The notes under the pieces: generated by a model
Database searches by the model: none
What the model was told of the DNA's origin: nothing
Seen by the model: the letters and a program-made list of their open reading frames with translations, nothing else
Made by a program: the position numbers and the translations under genes
Assembly (NCBI GenBank): GCA_947496235.1
Contig: CANMCE010000006.1
Span: forward strand, 186,001 to 250,000
Reading direction: 5' to 3'
DNA from: an uncultured Glaciecola sp.
GTDB lineage: Bacteria > Pseudomonadota > Gammaproteobacteria > Enterobacterales > Alteromonadaceae
Length of the DNA stretch: 64,000 nucleotides
Shown here: positions 1-9,122 of the stretch, piece after piece
Layout of the letters: every line of letters starts with the position of its first letter
How positions within the stretch are numbered: the first letter of the stretch is position 1

Positions 1-37
1 CAATAGTATTTGAGTTTGATTGTTTATTCTTTTTCAT
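1..37 (-). CDS. smpB: SsrA-binding protein SmpB, 5' tip only
   Basis: Only the first 12 codons lie in the window, read on the minus strand from the ATG at 37; the rest is off the left edge. The visible start (MKKNKQSNSNTI) fits the basic, Ser/Asn-rich amino terminus of SmpB, which is followed in the family by a conserved Asn-Lys-Arg/Lys-Ala-Arg stretch. SmpB binds tmRNA and rescues stalled ribosomes. Position supports the call: smpB is divergent from ratA-ratB in E. coli and many relatives, and ratA begins at 203 here. With so few residues the call rests largely on synteny. Confidence 0.6.
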   Translation of the reverse strand, partial: MKKNKQSNSNTI

Positions 38-202
38 GCGCGTAAGTATACCTGCGAATATTGCTGATAAAAAGTTGTTTGTTTTATTCTAGTTAGCAAC
101 AAACAACGTTAATAAATCCGCATTCTTGAGTTGTGGTAAATCGATCGAATGATTAGAATGCTGCGTACTATATGATGATGTTTATAATAAATTAAAGAGA
201 TA

Positions 203-634
203 ATGCCAAAAATAAATAAAAGTGCGCTTGTGGGGTACAGTGCGCAGCAGATGTTCGACTTGGTTAATGACGTAGCCGCTTATCAAGAATTTTTACCAGG
301 CTGTAAAAGAAGTACAGTGCTGGAACAGACGCAATCTCATATGAAAGCACGAATGTTATTAAGTAAAGCTGGAATAGAAAAAGAGCTCACTACTCATAAC
401 CAATTAGAACCGAATAAAGCAATTCATATGTCGTTGGCTGATGGTCCCTTTAAATCATTAAGTGGCGGCTGGACATTTACTTCGCTGGCTGATGATGCTT
501 GTAAAGTGGCACTTCATTTAGATTTTACTTTCAAAAATAAACTGGCAGAGATGGCCTTTGGTAAAATATTTACGTCTTTGGCCAATAATATGGTTCAGGC
601 TTTTACTGAACGCGCTAAACAGGTGTACAAATAG
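203..634 (+). CDS. ratA: RatA family protein (START/COQ10-like)
   Basis: A 143-residue START-like fold protein of the polyketide cyclase/COQ10 group. The N-terminal pattern around residues 5-35 (alternating Ser/Tyr-Ser-Ala-x2-Met-Phe-Asp-Leu-Val-Asn-Asp, then Tyr-x2-Phe-Leu-Pro-Gly-Cys) is typical of the family. In E. coli RatA was described as a toxin blocking association of the 70S ribosome; mitochondrial relatives bind coenzyme Q, so the physiological role is debated. It forms a two-gene unit with ratB, whose GTG start overlaps its TAG stop by one base, and is divergent from smpB. Length is normal for the family. Confidence 0.9.
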   Translation: MPKINKSALVGYSAQQMFDLVNDVAAYQEFLPGCKRSTVLEQTQSHMKARMLLSKAGIEKELTTHNQLEPNKAIHMSLADGPFKSLSGGWTFTSLADDACKVALHLDFTFKNKLAEMAFGKIFTSLANNMVQAFTERAKQVYK

Positions 635-966
635 TGTCTGATTATATTTCCATTGAAGTCGCGTATGGCTTGCCTGAAAAACAGTCTTTGATAGCTTTGA
701 CTGTACCAGAGGATGCGCAAGTTGAGTCTGCTATTAAACAATCTGGCATTTTAAATTTATATCCAGACATTGATTTAAACGAATACAAAGTCGGTATTTG
801 GTCAAAAGCTTGCAAACTTGACAGTGAGCTTTCTGATGGTGATCGAATAGAAATTTATCGCCCGTTAATTGCAGACCCCAAAGAGGTCCGCAAACTTCGT
901 GCGCAAAAAGCGAAAGATGAAGGTCGAGCCGATAAAGTCACAGGCGGCAAACCTAAAACGAAATAA
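634..966 (+). CDS. ratB: RatB / RnfH family ubiquitin-like protein
   Basis: A 110-residue member of the RnfH/UPF0125 family, which has a beta-grasp (ubiquitin-like) fold. The motif VGIWSKACKLDSELSDGDRI and the following Tyr-Arg-Pro-Leu at residues ~50-78 are the family signature. The tail is Lys/Arg-rich. Translation starts at GTG 634, whose G is the last base of the ratA stop codon (TAGTG), so the two are translationally coupled. Function is not settled; it travels with ratA in most gammaproteobacteria. The stop at 964-966 lies 7 bases from the end of the convergent ppsR gene, leaving no room for a separate terminator. Confidence 0.88.
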   Translation: MSDYISIEVAYGLPEKQSLIALTVPEDAQVESAIKQSGILNLYPDIDLNEYKVGIWSKACKLDSELSDGDRIEIYRPLIADPKEVRKLRAQKAKDEGRADKVTGGKPKTK

Positions 967-973
967 GCAGCTT

Positions 974-1786
974 CTAATAACGGCGCCGTTTAATCCCAGT
1001 TTCAGCCATTATTTTTGCCGAAATCTCTTCTACTGAATATCGTGTACTGTTAAGGAATGGAATTTTCTCTTTTCGATACAGGTTTTCGACTTCTCGCAGT
1101 TCCATGCGACATTGTTGCATTGATGCATACCTAGAGTTTGCTCGGCGCTCAGAGCGAATTTGATGCAATCGATCTGCGCCAATGGTAAGACCGAAAAGTT
1201 TGTTTTTAAAACGTTTTAAATGAGGTGGAAGTTTTAAAATATCCCCCATATCTTCTTCGGTAAAGGGGTAATTGGCGGCCTTAACACCAAACTGTAACGC
1301 CAAATATAAGCTTGTTGGTGTTTTCCCTGAACGAGAGACTCCCACAAGGATAATATCTGCTTCATTATAATCTTTGAGATTGCTTCCATCGTCATTAGCA
1401 AGGGCGTAATTCACTGCTTCTATACGTATGTCATAGGTTTGTTCATGCATGCTGTGAGTGCGATGTTTTTTCGGCATCGCATGAATACCGATGGCTTTTT
1501 CAAGCGGCGGTACAAATTGATCGAGAAAATTATAGTTGATCCCAACTGATCTGCTTATTATTCGACCAATATCAATGTTTACCATGGTATAAAAAACCAG
1601 TGGACGCTCTCCACTTTCCTCAAAAGCTACTTTAATCTGGTCTAAAACTTTTTTTGCATGTTGTTCTGTTTCAACAAATGGAATGGTTACATGTTCAAAA
1701 TCTACTGGAAATAATGACAGTAATGCATGACCAAATACCTCTGAAGTTATTGCTGTCCCATCAGATATGTAAAAAGCAGTTCTCAC
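974..1786 (-). CDS. ppsR: PEP synthase regulatory protein (bifunctional kinase/pyrophosphorylase)
   Basis: A 270-residue DUF299 family protein. Family members inactivate PEP synthase by ADP-dependent phosphorylation of a regulatory Thr and reactivate it by Pi-dependent phosphorolysis. The P-loop-like signature GVSRSGKT is at residues 149-156, and the N-terminal Ser-Asp-Gly-Thr-Ala/Gly motif (residues 8-12) is present. It is divergent from its target ppsA with a 181-base shared control region carrying a HexR-type operator. Length and arrangement match E. coli ppsR (ydiA). Confidence 0.95.
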   Translation of the reverse strand: MRTAFYISDGTAITSEVFGHALLSLFPVDFEHVTIPFVETEQHAKKVLDQIKVAFEESGERPLVFYTMVNIDIGRIISRSVGINYNFLDQFVPPLEKAIGIHAMPKKHRTHSMHEQTYDIRIEAVNYALANDDGSNLKDYNEADIILVGVSRSGKTPTSLYLALQFGVKAANYPFTEEDMGDILKLPPHLKRFKNKLFGLTIGADRLHQIRSERRANSRYASMQQCRMELREVENLYRKEKIPFLNSTRYSVEEISAKIMAETGIKRRRY

Positions 1787-1805
1787 AACATCTCCTTAAC
1801 ATTGT

Positions 1806-1820
1806 TGTAATTTAATTACG
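1806..1820. promoter_or_regulatory. Candidate HexR operator between ppsR and ppsA
   Basis: The 15-mer TGTAATTTAATTACG is an almost perfect palindrome and matches the HexR consensus reported for Shewanella and other gammaproteobacteria (tGTAATwwwATTACa) at all but the last position. HexR is an RpiR-family regulator that responds to KDPG; it activates ppsA and represses glycolytic/Entner-Doudoroff genes. The site lies 20 bases upstream of the ppsR start and about 150 bases upstream of ppsA. HexR itself is not in the window. Confidence 0.65.
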
Positions 1821-1911
1821 AAAAAAATTAAATTTTACTTTCGTTTGTAAGCCAATTTAAAATCCAGCTGTGCGTTTAAAAATGCATCTTAAAAACATCT
1901 GTAATTGTTGG

Positions 1912-1923
1912 TGAAAAATTTCA
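1912..1923. promoter_or_regulatory. Near-palindrome upstream of ppsA, possible second operator
   Basis: TGAAAAATTTCA, with TGAAA/TTTCA arms, resembles the core of Cra (FruR) sites (TGAAACGTTTCA). Cra activates ppsA in enterics. It lies 45 bases upstream of the GTG start. The resemblance is modest and the motif AT-rich, so this is only a suggestion. Confidence 0.3.
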
Positions 1924-1967
1924 GAAAGTACACACAAAAATTTTGTTAGTTTGCTGGGGGCTTTAAA

Positions 1968-4340
1968 GTGCAGGAATATGTTCTTTGGTATCAAGAATTG
2001 GGCATGGACGATGTAAATCGCGTGGGTGGTAAAAACGCATCTCTTGGTGAGATGATATCAAATCTGTCAAATGCAGGTGTGCAAGTGCCAGGAGGATTTG
2101 CAACGACAGCATATGCTTTTAATGAATTTCTCGAAAAAAGTGGTGTAGAAGCCAAAATCTATGAATGTTTAGATGCGTTAGACGTTGACGACGTGAATGC
2201 ACTTGCTGCGGCGGGTAAACAAATTCGTCAATGGATTCTAGACACGCCTTTCCAAGCCGAATTGGAGCAAGAAATTAAAAAGGCGTTTGAAACCTTGTGC
2301 GGCGAAGTTGGGGATCAAGCTTCATTTGCAGTGCGTTCTTCAGCAACTGCAGAAGATATGCCTGATGCATCTTTCGCTGGGCAACAAGAAACATTTTTAA
2401 ACGTAAAAGGTTATGACTCAGTTTTAGTCGCAATTAAACATGTATTTGCATCTCTGTTTAATGACCGTGCTATTTCGTATCGTGTGCATCAAGGCTATGA
2501 TCACAAAGGTGTAGCACTATCTGCAGGTATACAGCGTATGGTGCGCAGTGATAAAGCAGCTTCTGGGGTTATGTTCAGTATTGATACAGAATCAGGATTT
2601 GAAGATGTTGTGTTTATTACCAGCTCTTTTGGTTTGGGTGAAATGGTGGTGCAGGGTGCTGTTAACCCGGATGAGTTTTATGTACATAAGCCTACCTTGG
2701 AGCAAGGCAAGCCTGCGGTATTAAGAAGAAACTTAGGCAGCAAACTCACTCAGATGATTTACTCAGACGATTTGTCTCATGGCAAACAAGTTGAAATTGT
2801 CGATGTTGATAAAGCCGATAGTTTAACCTTCTCTATCACAGATGATGAAGTGATGGAGCTTGCCAAGCAAGCCGTTATCATCGCGAAACATTACAAACGT
2901 CCAATGGATATTGAATGGGCCAAAGACGGCATTGATAACAAACTTTATATTGTACAAGCTCGTCCAGAAACTGTTCGTAGCCGCGAAAATATGCAAATCA
3001 TTGAGCGTTTCCACTTAAAAGGTGCCGCCAAAATCATTTGTGAAGGGCGCGCTATCGGTCATAAAATCGGTGCTGGTACAGCAAAAGTTCTGGCTAGCAT
3101 CGAAGAGATGGACAAAATACAACAGGGCGATGTACTGGTCACTGACATGACTGACCCAGATTGGGAACCTATCATGAAAAAAGCCTCTGCTATTGTTACC
3201 AACAGAGGTGGAAGAACCTGTCACGCTGCTATTATTGCCAGAGAAATGGGAATTCCAGCAGTGGTAGGCTGTGGAGACGCTACCAGTATTATTCAAACCG
3301 GTGATCAAATCACAGCCTCTTGTGCCGAAGGTGATACGGGCTATATCTATAACGAAGTTATTGACTATGAAGTCACAACTTCGCCTATCGATTCTATGCC
3401 TGATTTACCGCTTAAAGTCATGATGAACGTGGGTAACCCTGACAGAGCGTTTGATTTTGCGAGATTACCACATGAAGGTGTTGGTCTTGCTCGATTAGAA
3501 TTTATCATCAATCGAATGATAGGTGTGCATCCTAAGGCATTGTTAAACTTCTCTTCTCAACCAGAAGATTTGCAAACTGAAATTAGTGAGATTATCGCCG
3601 GATATGCTTCACCGGTTGAATTCTATGTTGAAAAACTGGTTGAAGGTATAGCTTCTATTGGTGCTGCATTTGCACCTAAGAAAGTCATTGTGCGGATGTC
3701 AGACTTCAAATCGAACGAGTATTTTAACCTGGTTGGTGGTTATCAATATGAGCCGGATGAAGAAAACCCAATGTTAGGTTTTAGAGGTGCATCTCGTTAC
3801 ATTTCGGAAGATTTTCGAGACTGTTTCGCCTTAGAATGTGAAGCTATTAAGCGTGTTAGAAACGTCATGGGTCTAACTAACGTTGAAATTATGATTCCAT
3901 TTGTTAGAACCTTGGAAGAAGGTCGTCAGGTAATAGAATTGCTTGAAGAACAAGGGCTTAAACGTGGTGATAATGGGTTACGCGTAATCATGATGTGCGA
4001 ATTGCCATCTAATGCGTTACTTGCAGACCAGTTCTTAGACATCTTCGATGGCTTCTCTATTGGCTCTAACGACTTAACTCAACTTACCCTCGGTCTTGAT
4101 AGAGATTCAGGTTTAATAGCGCATCTGTTTGATGAAAGAAACGATGCCGTTAAGGCCCTTCTATCCATGGCCATTAGTGCGGCTAAAAAACGCGGTAAAT
4201 ATGTTGGTATTTGTGGTCAAGGACCATCAGATCACGAAGATTTTGCTGCTTGGTTAGTGGAACAAGGTATTGACAGTGTGTCTTTAAACCCAGATACAGT
4301 GGTTGAAACTTGGTTATATTTAGCTGAGAAACACGGGTAA
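1968..4340 (+). CDS. ppsA: Phosphoenolpyruvate synthase
   Basis: A 790-residue PEP synthase (pyruvate + ATP + H2O to PEP + AMP + Pi), the entry to gluconeogenesis from pyruvate. The order is an N-terminal ATP-grasp-like nucleotide-binding domain (to ~residue 350), a swivelling phosphohistidine domain with catalytic His419 in the GGRTCHA motif, and a C-terminal PEP-utilising TIM barrel with the conserved Cys749 ([10 protein letters not shown]). The regulatory Thr targeted by PpsR lies just before His419. The GTG start at 1968 is preceded by a run of five G at 1956-1960 as Shine-Dalgarno. It is divergent from ppsR. Length equals the usual ~790-795. Confidence 0.97.
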   Translation: MQEYVLWYQELGMDDVNRVGGKNASLGEMISNLSNAGVQVPGGFATTAYAFNEFLEKSGVEAKIYECLDALDVDDVNALAAAGKQIRQWILDTPFQAELEQEIKKAFETLCGEVGDQASFAVRSSATAEDMPDASFAGQQETFLNVKGYDSVLVAIKHVFASLFNDRAISYRVHQGYDHKGVALSAGIQRMVRSDKAASGVMFSIDTESGFEDVVFITSSFGLGEMVVQGAVNPDEFYVHKPTLEQGKPAVLRRNLGSKLTQMIYSDDLSHGKQVEIVDVDKADSLTFSITDDEVMELAKQAVIIAKHYKRPMDIEWAKDGIDNKLYIVQARPETVRSRENMQIIERFHLKGAAKIICEGRAIGHKIGAGTAKVLASIEEMDKIQQGDVLVTDMTDPDWEPIMKKASAIVTNRGGRTCHAAIIAREMGIPAVVGCGDATSIIQTGDQITASCAEGDTGYIYNEVIDYEVTTSPIDSMPDLPLKVMMNVGNPDRAFDFARLPHEGVGLARLEFIINRMIGVHPKALLNFSSQPEDLQTEISEIIAGYASPVEFYVEKLVEGIASIGAAFAPKKVIVRMSDFKSNEYFNLVGGYQYEPDEENPMLGFRGASRYISEDFRDCFALECEAIKRVRNVMGLTNVEIMIPFVRTLEEGRQVIELLEEQGLKRGDNGLRVIMMCELPSNALLADQFLDIFDGFSIGSNDLTQLTLGLDRDSGLIAHLFDERNDAVKALLSMAISAAKKRGKYVGICGQGPSDHEDFAAWLVEQGIDSVSLNPDTVVETWLYLAEKHG

Positions 4341-4351
4341 TCTAATGTGAA

Positions 4352-4384
4352 GAAAAGGGACTGAGGTATTCTCAGTCCCTTTTC
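4352..4384. terminator. Bidirectional terminator hairpin after ppsA
   Basis: Perfect 14-bp stem: 4352-4365 pairs with 4371-4384, loop of five bases (GTATT). The arms end in AAAA/TTTT, so it can act in both directions. It sits between ppsA (+) and the convergent PGPGW gene (-). Confidence 0.85.
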
Positions 4385-4386
4385 AA

Positions 4387-4608
4387 CTAATACCTACTAT
4401 GCTTGCGATTACGTAGCCAAGCATCTAGCAAAATCGATAATTTACTTGCGCGTTTTTGTGACCATTTTAACAGGCCTCGTGCGCGAGGATAATCCATTGC
4501 CAACAGCACTAAACCCGCAATTGTGATAAAAATTGAACCTGGAATTATTGCAAATACAACACTGGCAATAATAAGCAAAATACCAATGGTGGTTCGAATG
4601 GTTTTCAT
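4387..4608 (-). CDS. Small PGPGW-family membrane protein
   Basis: A 73-residue protein with two closely spaced hydrophobic segments (about residues 5-22 and 24-42) separated by IPG. The end of helix 2 reads LLAMDYPRARGLLKW, close to the pattern of the PGPGW family (Pfam name taken from the Pro-Gly-Pro-Gly-Trp motif, here reduced to PGS). The C-terminal ~30 residues are basic and probably cytoplasmic. No function is established for the family. It is a single gene, ending 2 bases beyond the shared terminator. A good Shine-Dalgarno (GGAGG within the bases after 4612, read on the minus strand) precedes the ATG. Confidence 0.7.
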   Translation of the reverse strand: MKTIRTTIGILLIIASVVFAIIPGSIFITIAGLVLLAMDYPRARGLLKWSQKRASKLSILLDAWLRNRKHSRY

Positions 4609-4755
4609 AGCAGCCTCCGTTATTAATGAATAACAGTATATTGGCTCAATTTATTCTTACAATTAAAAAAGTGTTACAAAACCTGTACTCCTCGAATAAG
4701 CTTTTTCTGTAAAATCTGTAATTCCACTTGAAAATTGTGTCAGAAATGAAGACCA

Positions 4756-7700
4756 TTGCGATTATTGTCACCAACGCTACCTGATCGGAATACTATTTTG
4801 GCTGTACTACCACGATTATCGCCTGAAAATACCATTGCACCTCATGTAAAAGATTATCTCCATGCGTTACAAAACTCACAGTTCAAAGGGGATATTGAAA
4901 TGAGTTACGGTAGTCGAATGGCGGTGGCTACCGATAACTCGATTTACCAACAAATTCCTCAGGCTGTACTACACCCAAAAAGTATTGACGACCTTATTAT
5001 TGTCGCTGAAACTTCTCAACAGCACCCTCAGGTAACCTTTAGTGCCAGAGGTGGCGGTACAGGCACTAACGGGCAATCCCTAACGCCGGGTATTGTTGTG
5101 GATACTTCTCGTCACATGCGGAGCATTTTGGAGATAAATGTCGAAGAACGCTGGGTAAAAGTACAATCCGGTGTAGTGAAAGATGCTCTAAACGATTTTC
5201 TACGTCCTTATGGTTTTTTCTTTTCGCCAGATTTGTCTACCAGTAATAGAGCGACAATTGGCGGCATGATAAGTACTGATGCTTCTGGTCAGGGGTCTTT
5301 AGTTTACGGAAAAACATCTGATCATCTGCTATCTGTGACCCAAGTATTCGCAGACGGCACCCTATACAAATCAGAAAAGGTGGACGTAAATGAAGCGCAG
5401 CTCATTGCCAAAAAAGACAATACTCTAGGTAATATCTTTAAACAGGTCATTGAAACCTGTGTTGGCAAACGTGAGCAAATATTGGCTAAATTTCCAAAAT
5501 TAAATCGTTTTCTGACCGGTTACGATCTAGAACATGCCTATGATGAGCGAACAAAAACTATTGATATCGGTAGGTTAATCGCGGGTGCTGAGGGTTCCCT
5601 AGGTTTTATTGCTGAAGCAAAGCTAAACATAACACCTATACCTACTTGCACGGCCTTGGTAAATATAAAATACAATAATTTTGAAAGTGCCTTACGTCAT
5701 GCTCCCTCTATGATTGCGGCCAATGCGACTTCAGTAGAAACGGTTGATAGTAAAGTTTTAAATTTAGCTCGCCAAGACATTGTTTGGCACAGTGTTTCAG
5801 ATTTGATTCAAGACGTTGAAAACAAAACCATGGATGGGTTAAACATGGTGGAGTACAACAGCGAAAATAAGGATGAAATTGAACAAAAAATTCGCGAGCT
5901 TGCACAGCGTTTGGATAACGAAATTGAAAACAATCTAAACGGTGTTATTGGTTATCAAATTACCTTTGATAAGAATGATATTCTAAAAATTTACGGTATG
6001 CGCAAGAAAGCCGTGGGTCTTCTTGGTAAAGCTGACGGCCCGAAAAAGCCTATCGCCTTTGCTGAAGATACCGCAGTACCTCCTGAAAATCTCGCCGACT
6101 TTATCATGGAATTCAGGGCGTTATTAGACGAATATAAGCTTACCTATGGTATGTTTGGTCATGTTGACGCAGGTGTATTACATGTACGACCTGCGCTTGA
6201 TTTATGTGACCCTGAGCAAGAAGCTTTAGTGAATACAATTTCCGATAAGGTGGTTAGTTTAGTCGCTAAATATGGTGGCCTAATGTGGGGCGAACATGGT
6301 AAAGGCTATCGCAGCGAATACGCGCCTGAATTTTTTGGCCAAGAGTTGTACCAAGAAATTTGTAAAATAAAAGCTGCATTTGACCCTCTAAATAAGATGA
6401 ATCCCGGTAAGATATGTGTGCCTTTCGATTCATCGCATCAGTTAGTGAAAGTAGCAGATACCAAACGTGCTAGTTTTGATCGACAAATCCCTATAAACGT
6501 TAAGGATGAATTCTTGCCAGCAATGAGTTGTAATGGCAATGGTCTATGTTTCAACTATGACGTTAATTCTCCTATGTGCCCGTCTAGTAAAATTACCAAG
6601 GATCGTCGCCACAGTCCCAAAGGACGAGCGGGCTTAATTAGAGAATGGTTGTATCAATTGCAAAAAGCGGATGAACCTATTACCGATGTGAATTTCAGGC
6701 AGTTTAGCCCGCAAATTTTCGGCGCAAAAATTGATAAAGACGACTTTTCTTATGAAGTTTATGAAGCAATGAATGGATGCTTAGCGTGTAAATCCTGTAC
6801 TAGTCAATGCCCCATAAACGTTGATGTTCCGGATTTTAGAGCTAAGTTTTTGTCTATTTATCACAGTAAATATAGACGCCCCATAAAAGACTATTTTGTG
6901 GCGCATGTGGAAAGTCTCGCGCCTTTTATGGCGAAAATTCCCAAGTTTGCCAACTGGATGACAGATACCAGTCTAGTTAAAGGCTTTTTGAAGCACAATA
7001 TTGGTTATGTTGATACACCAGCGTTATCAGTCCCCACCTTGAAACATCGAATTAAGCAATTAGCATGTGACTATGACTACGAACAACTGGCAGCGCTTTC
7101 TGATGCTGAGAAAAAGGACTATGTGCTTATTGTTCAAGATCCCTTTACTAGCTTTTATGAAGCTGAACTGGTTGAAAAAACAATAAAATACTTGAGCCTG
7201 ATTGGCGTGAAGCCGGTGTTATTACCATTTTCACCTAATGGTAAACCGCAACATGTGAAGGGCTTTTTACATGCCTTTGAAAAAACGGCGCAAAAAACAG
7301 ATCAATTTTTATCAAAAATAGCGGCGTTAGATATTCCAATGTTTGGTTTAGATACGTCGTTAGTGCTTTGTTATCGGGACGAATACAGTAAGATTTTGGC
7401 CGATAAGAAAGGACAATACCTTGTATTAAATTTGCTTGAATGGCTCTCGCAACAAAATATTACTCAAACCCTAGAAAGTGATACCGAGTTTACCCTGTTT
7501 GCCCATTGTACCGAAAAGACAGCCTTACCTAAAACAGAAGGAACATGGCAAAAGGTTTTTGCTAACAGTGGATTGGTCATGAATGTGGCTTCTGTAGGCT
7601 GTTGTGGAATGGCGGGAACCTATGGTCATGAAGCTGAACATTTGGACAATTCGCTGGGTATTTACAATTTGAGTTGGCAATCCAAAATAGACCAAGCTAA

Positions 7701-7836
7701 TCCGGTGCAAGTATTAGTGACGGGGTATTCTTGTCGTAGTCAGGTTAAGCGGTTGGCAGGTTTTAGACCTAAACATCCAATCGAGGTTTTATACGAGTTG
7801 ACTTTGCGTCAGCAACAAACGCCAGACATTGGATGA
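4756..7836 (+). CDS. ydiJ: FAD/Fe-S D-2-hydroxyacid dehydrogenase YdiJ
   Basis: A 1026-residue fused flavoprotein and iron-sulfur protein. An N-terminal FAD-binding domain (about residues 60-280, with the RGGGTGTNGQ loop) is followed by an FAD-linked oxidase C-terminal domain (to ~560). Next are two Cys clusters, Cys592/598/608 and C-x2-C-x2-C-x3-C-P at 675-685, and a C-terminal cysteine-rich CCG-type region (VGCCGMAGTYGHE) as in glycolate oxidase/heterodisulfide reductase subunits. Relatives oxidise D-2-hydroxyglutarate or D-lactate-type substrates and pass electrons to the membrane pool. E. coli YdiJ has 1018 residues. The start is a TTG with no strong Shine-Dalgarno, so the exact N-terminus is uncertain. 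gcvA follows after 10 bases. Confidence 0.9.
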   Translation: MRLLSPTLPDRNTILAVLPRLSPENTIAPHVKDYLHALQNSQFKGDIEMSYGSRMAVATDNSIYQQIPQAVLHPKSIDDLIIVAETSQQHPQVTFSARGGGTGTNGQSLTPGIVVDTSRHMRSILEINVEERWVKVQSGVVKDALNDFLRPYGFFFSPDLSTSNRATIGGMISTDASGQGSLVYGKTSDHLLSVTQVFADGTLYKSEKVDVNEAQLIAKKDNTLGNIFKQVIETCVGKREQILAKFPKLNRFLTGYDLEHAYDERTKTIDIGRLIAGAEGSLGFIAEAKLNITPIPTCTALVNIKYNNFESALRHAPSMIAANATSVETVDSKVLNLARQDIVWHSVSDLIQDVENKTMDGLNMVEYNSENKDEIEQKIRELAQRLDNEIENNLNGVIGYQITFDKNDILKIYGMRKKAVGLLGKADGPKKPIAFAEDTAVPPENLADFIMEFRALLDEYKLTYGMFGHVDAGVLHVRPALDLCDPEQEALVNTISDKVVSLVAKYGGLMWGEHGKGYRSEYAPEFFGQELYQEICKIKAAFDPLNKMNPGKICVPFDSSHQLVKVADTKRASFDRQIPINVKDEFLPAMSCNGNGLCFNYDVNSPMCPSSKITKDRRHSPKGRAGLIREWLYQLQKADEPITDVNFRQFSPQIFGAKIDKDDFSYEVYEAMNGCLACKSCTSQCPINVDVPDFRAKFLSIYHSKYRRPIKDYFVAHVESLAPFMAKIPKFANWMTDTSLVKGFLKHNIGYVDTPALSVPTLKHRIKQLACDYDYEQLAALSDAEKKDYVLIVQDPFTSFYEAELVEKTIKYLSLIGVKPVLLPFSPNGKPQHVKGFLHAFEKTAQKTDQFLSKIAALDIPMFGLDTSLVLCYRDEYSKILADKKGQYLVLNLLEWLSQQNITQTLESDTEFTLFAHCTEKTALPKTEGTWQKVFANSGLVMNVASVGCCGMAGTYGHEAEHLDNSLGIYNLSWQSKIDQANPVQVLVTGYSCRSQVKRLAGFRPKHPIEVLYELTLRQQQTPDIG

Positions 7837-7846
7837 TTGAATTTCA

Positions 7847-8743
7847 ATGTTAAAACGATTACCACCACTTAACGCCCTTAAAGCCTTCGAGTCTTCAGCT
7901 CGGCATTTGAGTTTTACTAAAGCGGCTGAAGAGCTGTTTGTGACCCAAGCCGCGGTAAGTCATCAAATTAAGTCGTTGGAAAGTTTTTTATCGACTAAAT
8001 TGTTTCATCGAAAAAACAGAGCCTTGTTATTGACCGAAGAAGGACAAGCTTATTTTCATGATTTAAGAGAAATCTTTGTTCAAATTCAAGAGGCTACCGA
8101 ACGCCTGTTGGCAATGGGCGCAAAAGGGGCGATTACAGTAGCAACACCGCCAAGCTTCGCCAGTCAATGGTTAGTTCCCAAGATTTATCAATTTTCACAG
8201 TTATATACCGACATTGATGTGCGTTTAAAAGCGGTGGATTTGGATGATGGATTTTTAGATGACTCTGTTGATATAGCAGTGTATTACGGTAAAGGTAAAT
8301 GGCCTGATTTACATGCCACAAAATTACTGCCGGAATATATAACACCTATGTGCTCTCCTATGTTATTGCACATGGATAATCCACTAAATTCCTTAGACGA
8401 TTTATCTCACCATAGACTTTTACATGACAGTGCGCGCAGCCATTGGAAAAATTGGCTTAACAAGTTCAACGTTAAAGGCGTAAATGTAAATCAGGGGCCG
8501 ATTTTCAGTCACAGCATGATGGTGTTGCAAGCTGCTGCTATGGGGCAGGGAATTGCACTTTCTGATACTGTGTTAGCTAAGCCAGAAATTGAAAGTGGAC
8601 GGCTTATTTGCCCGTTTCCGGAAAAACTTGAAAGTAAACACAGCTATTATCTGGTGTGTCGCGAAGCTGATGCTGATAAAAGTAAAATCCAAGTTTTTCG
8701 TGATTGGATGCTCGACCAAGTAGAGGATGAGTCGAATGAATAA
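7847..8743 (+). CDS. gcvA: LysR-type regulator GcvA
   Basis: A 298-residue LysR-type regulator. The helix-turn-helix at residues ~8-66 (RLPPLNALKAFESSARHLSF, then TKAAEELFVTQAAVSHQIK) is nearly the same as in E. coli GcvA. The ligand-binding domain spans ~92-290. GcvA controls the glycine cleavage operon (gcvTHP) with glycine and purines as signals. Those targets are not in this window, but the downstream order ygdD-rlmM is the same as in E. coli, which supports orthology. The LysR C-terminal ends in an acidic tail overlapping ygdD. Confidence 0.9.
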   Translation: MLKRLPPLNALKAFESSARHLSFTKAAEELFVTQAAVSHQIKSLESFLSTKLFHRKNRALLLTEEGQAYFHDLREIFVQIQEATERLLAMGAKGAITVATPPSFASQWLVPKIYQFSQLYTDIDVRLKAVDLDDGFLDDSVDIAVYYGKGKWPDLHATKLLPEYITPMCSPMLLHMDNPLNSLDDLSHHRLLHDSARSHWKNWLNKFNVKGVNVNQGPIFSHSMMVLQAAAMGQGIALSDTVLAKPEIESGRLICPFPEKLESKHSYYLVCREADADKSKIQVFRDWMLDQVEDESNE

Positions 8744-9122
8744 ATTTACTTGGGTGCAGATAGCCGCACTTTCAGGTTTTTTGTGTGTTGCCATAGGTGC
8801 ATTTGCCGCCCATGGGTTAAAACATATTTTGGATGCTTATGCCCTTGGTATTATTGATACTGGCATCAAATATCAAATGTTCCATACCCTGGTATTGTTG
8901 ATTCTGCCGTTTTTAGCAGAGAAATTAGAGTTCTCTTTTAATTTCATTGGATGGGCTTTTGTTACTGGTATTTTATTATTTAGTGGTAGCTTATATGCTC
9001 TGGCGATGACTGGCATTAAAGGGTTTGCCTTCTTAACCCCTATTGGTGGCACCATTTGGTTATTTGCTTGGATAACGCTAGCAGTCAAAGTAGGTACAAA
9101 AAAGAAGATAACAAATGTTTAA
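8736..9122 (+). CDS. ygdD: DUF423 membrane protein YgdD
   Basis: A ~128-residue integral membrane protein of the DUF423 family with four predicted hydrophobic segments. Family motifs present are IGAFAAHGL near the N-terminus, KYQMFHTL in the middle and LFSGSLYAL before the third helix. Function unknown. Two in-frame starts exist: ATG 8727 and ATG 8736. I prefer 8736 because GAGG at 8723-8726 is then correctly spaced; it overlaps the end of gcvA by 8 bases. Its own end overlaps the rlmM start by 8 bases, so the three genes are translationally linked. Confidence 0.85.
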   Translation: MNKFTWVQIAALSGFLCVAIGAFAAHGLKHILDAYALGIIDTGIKYQMFHTLVLLILPFLAEKLEFSFNFIGWAFVTGILLFSGSLYALAMTGIKGFAFLTPIGGTIWLFAWITLAVKVGTKKKITNV

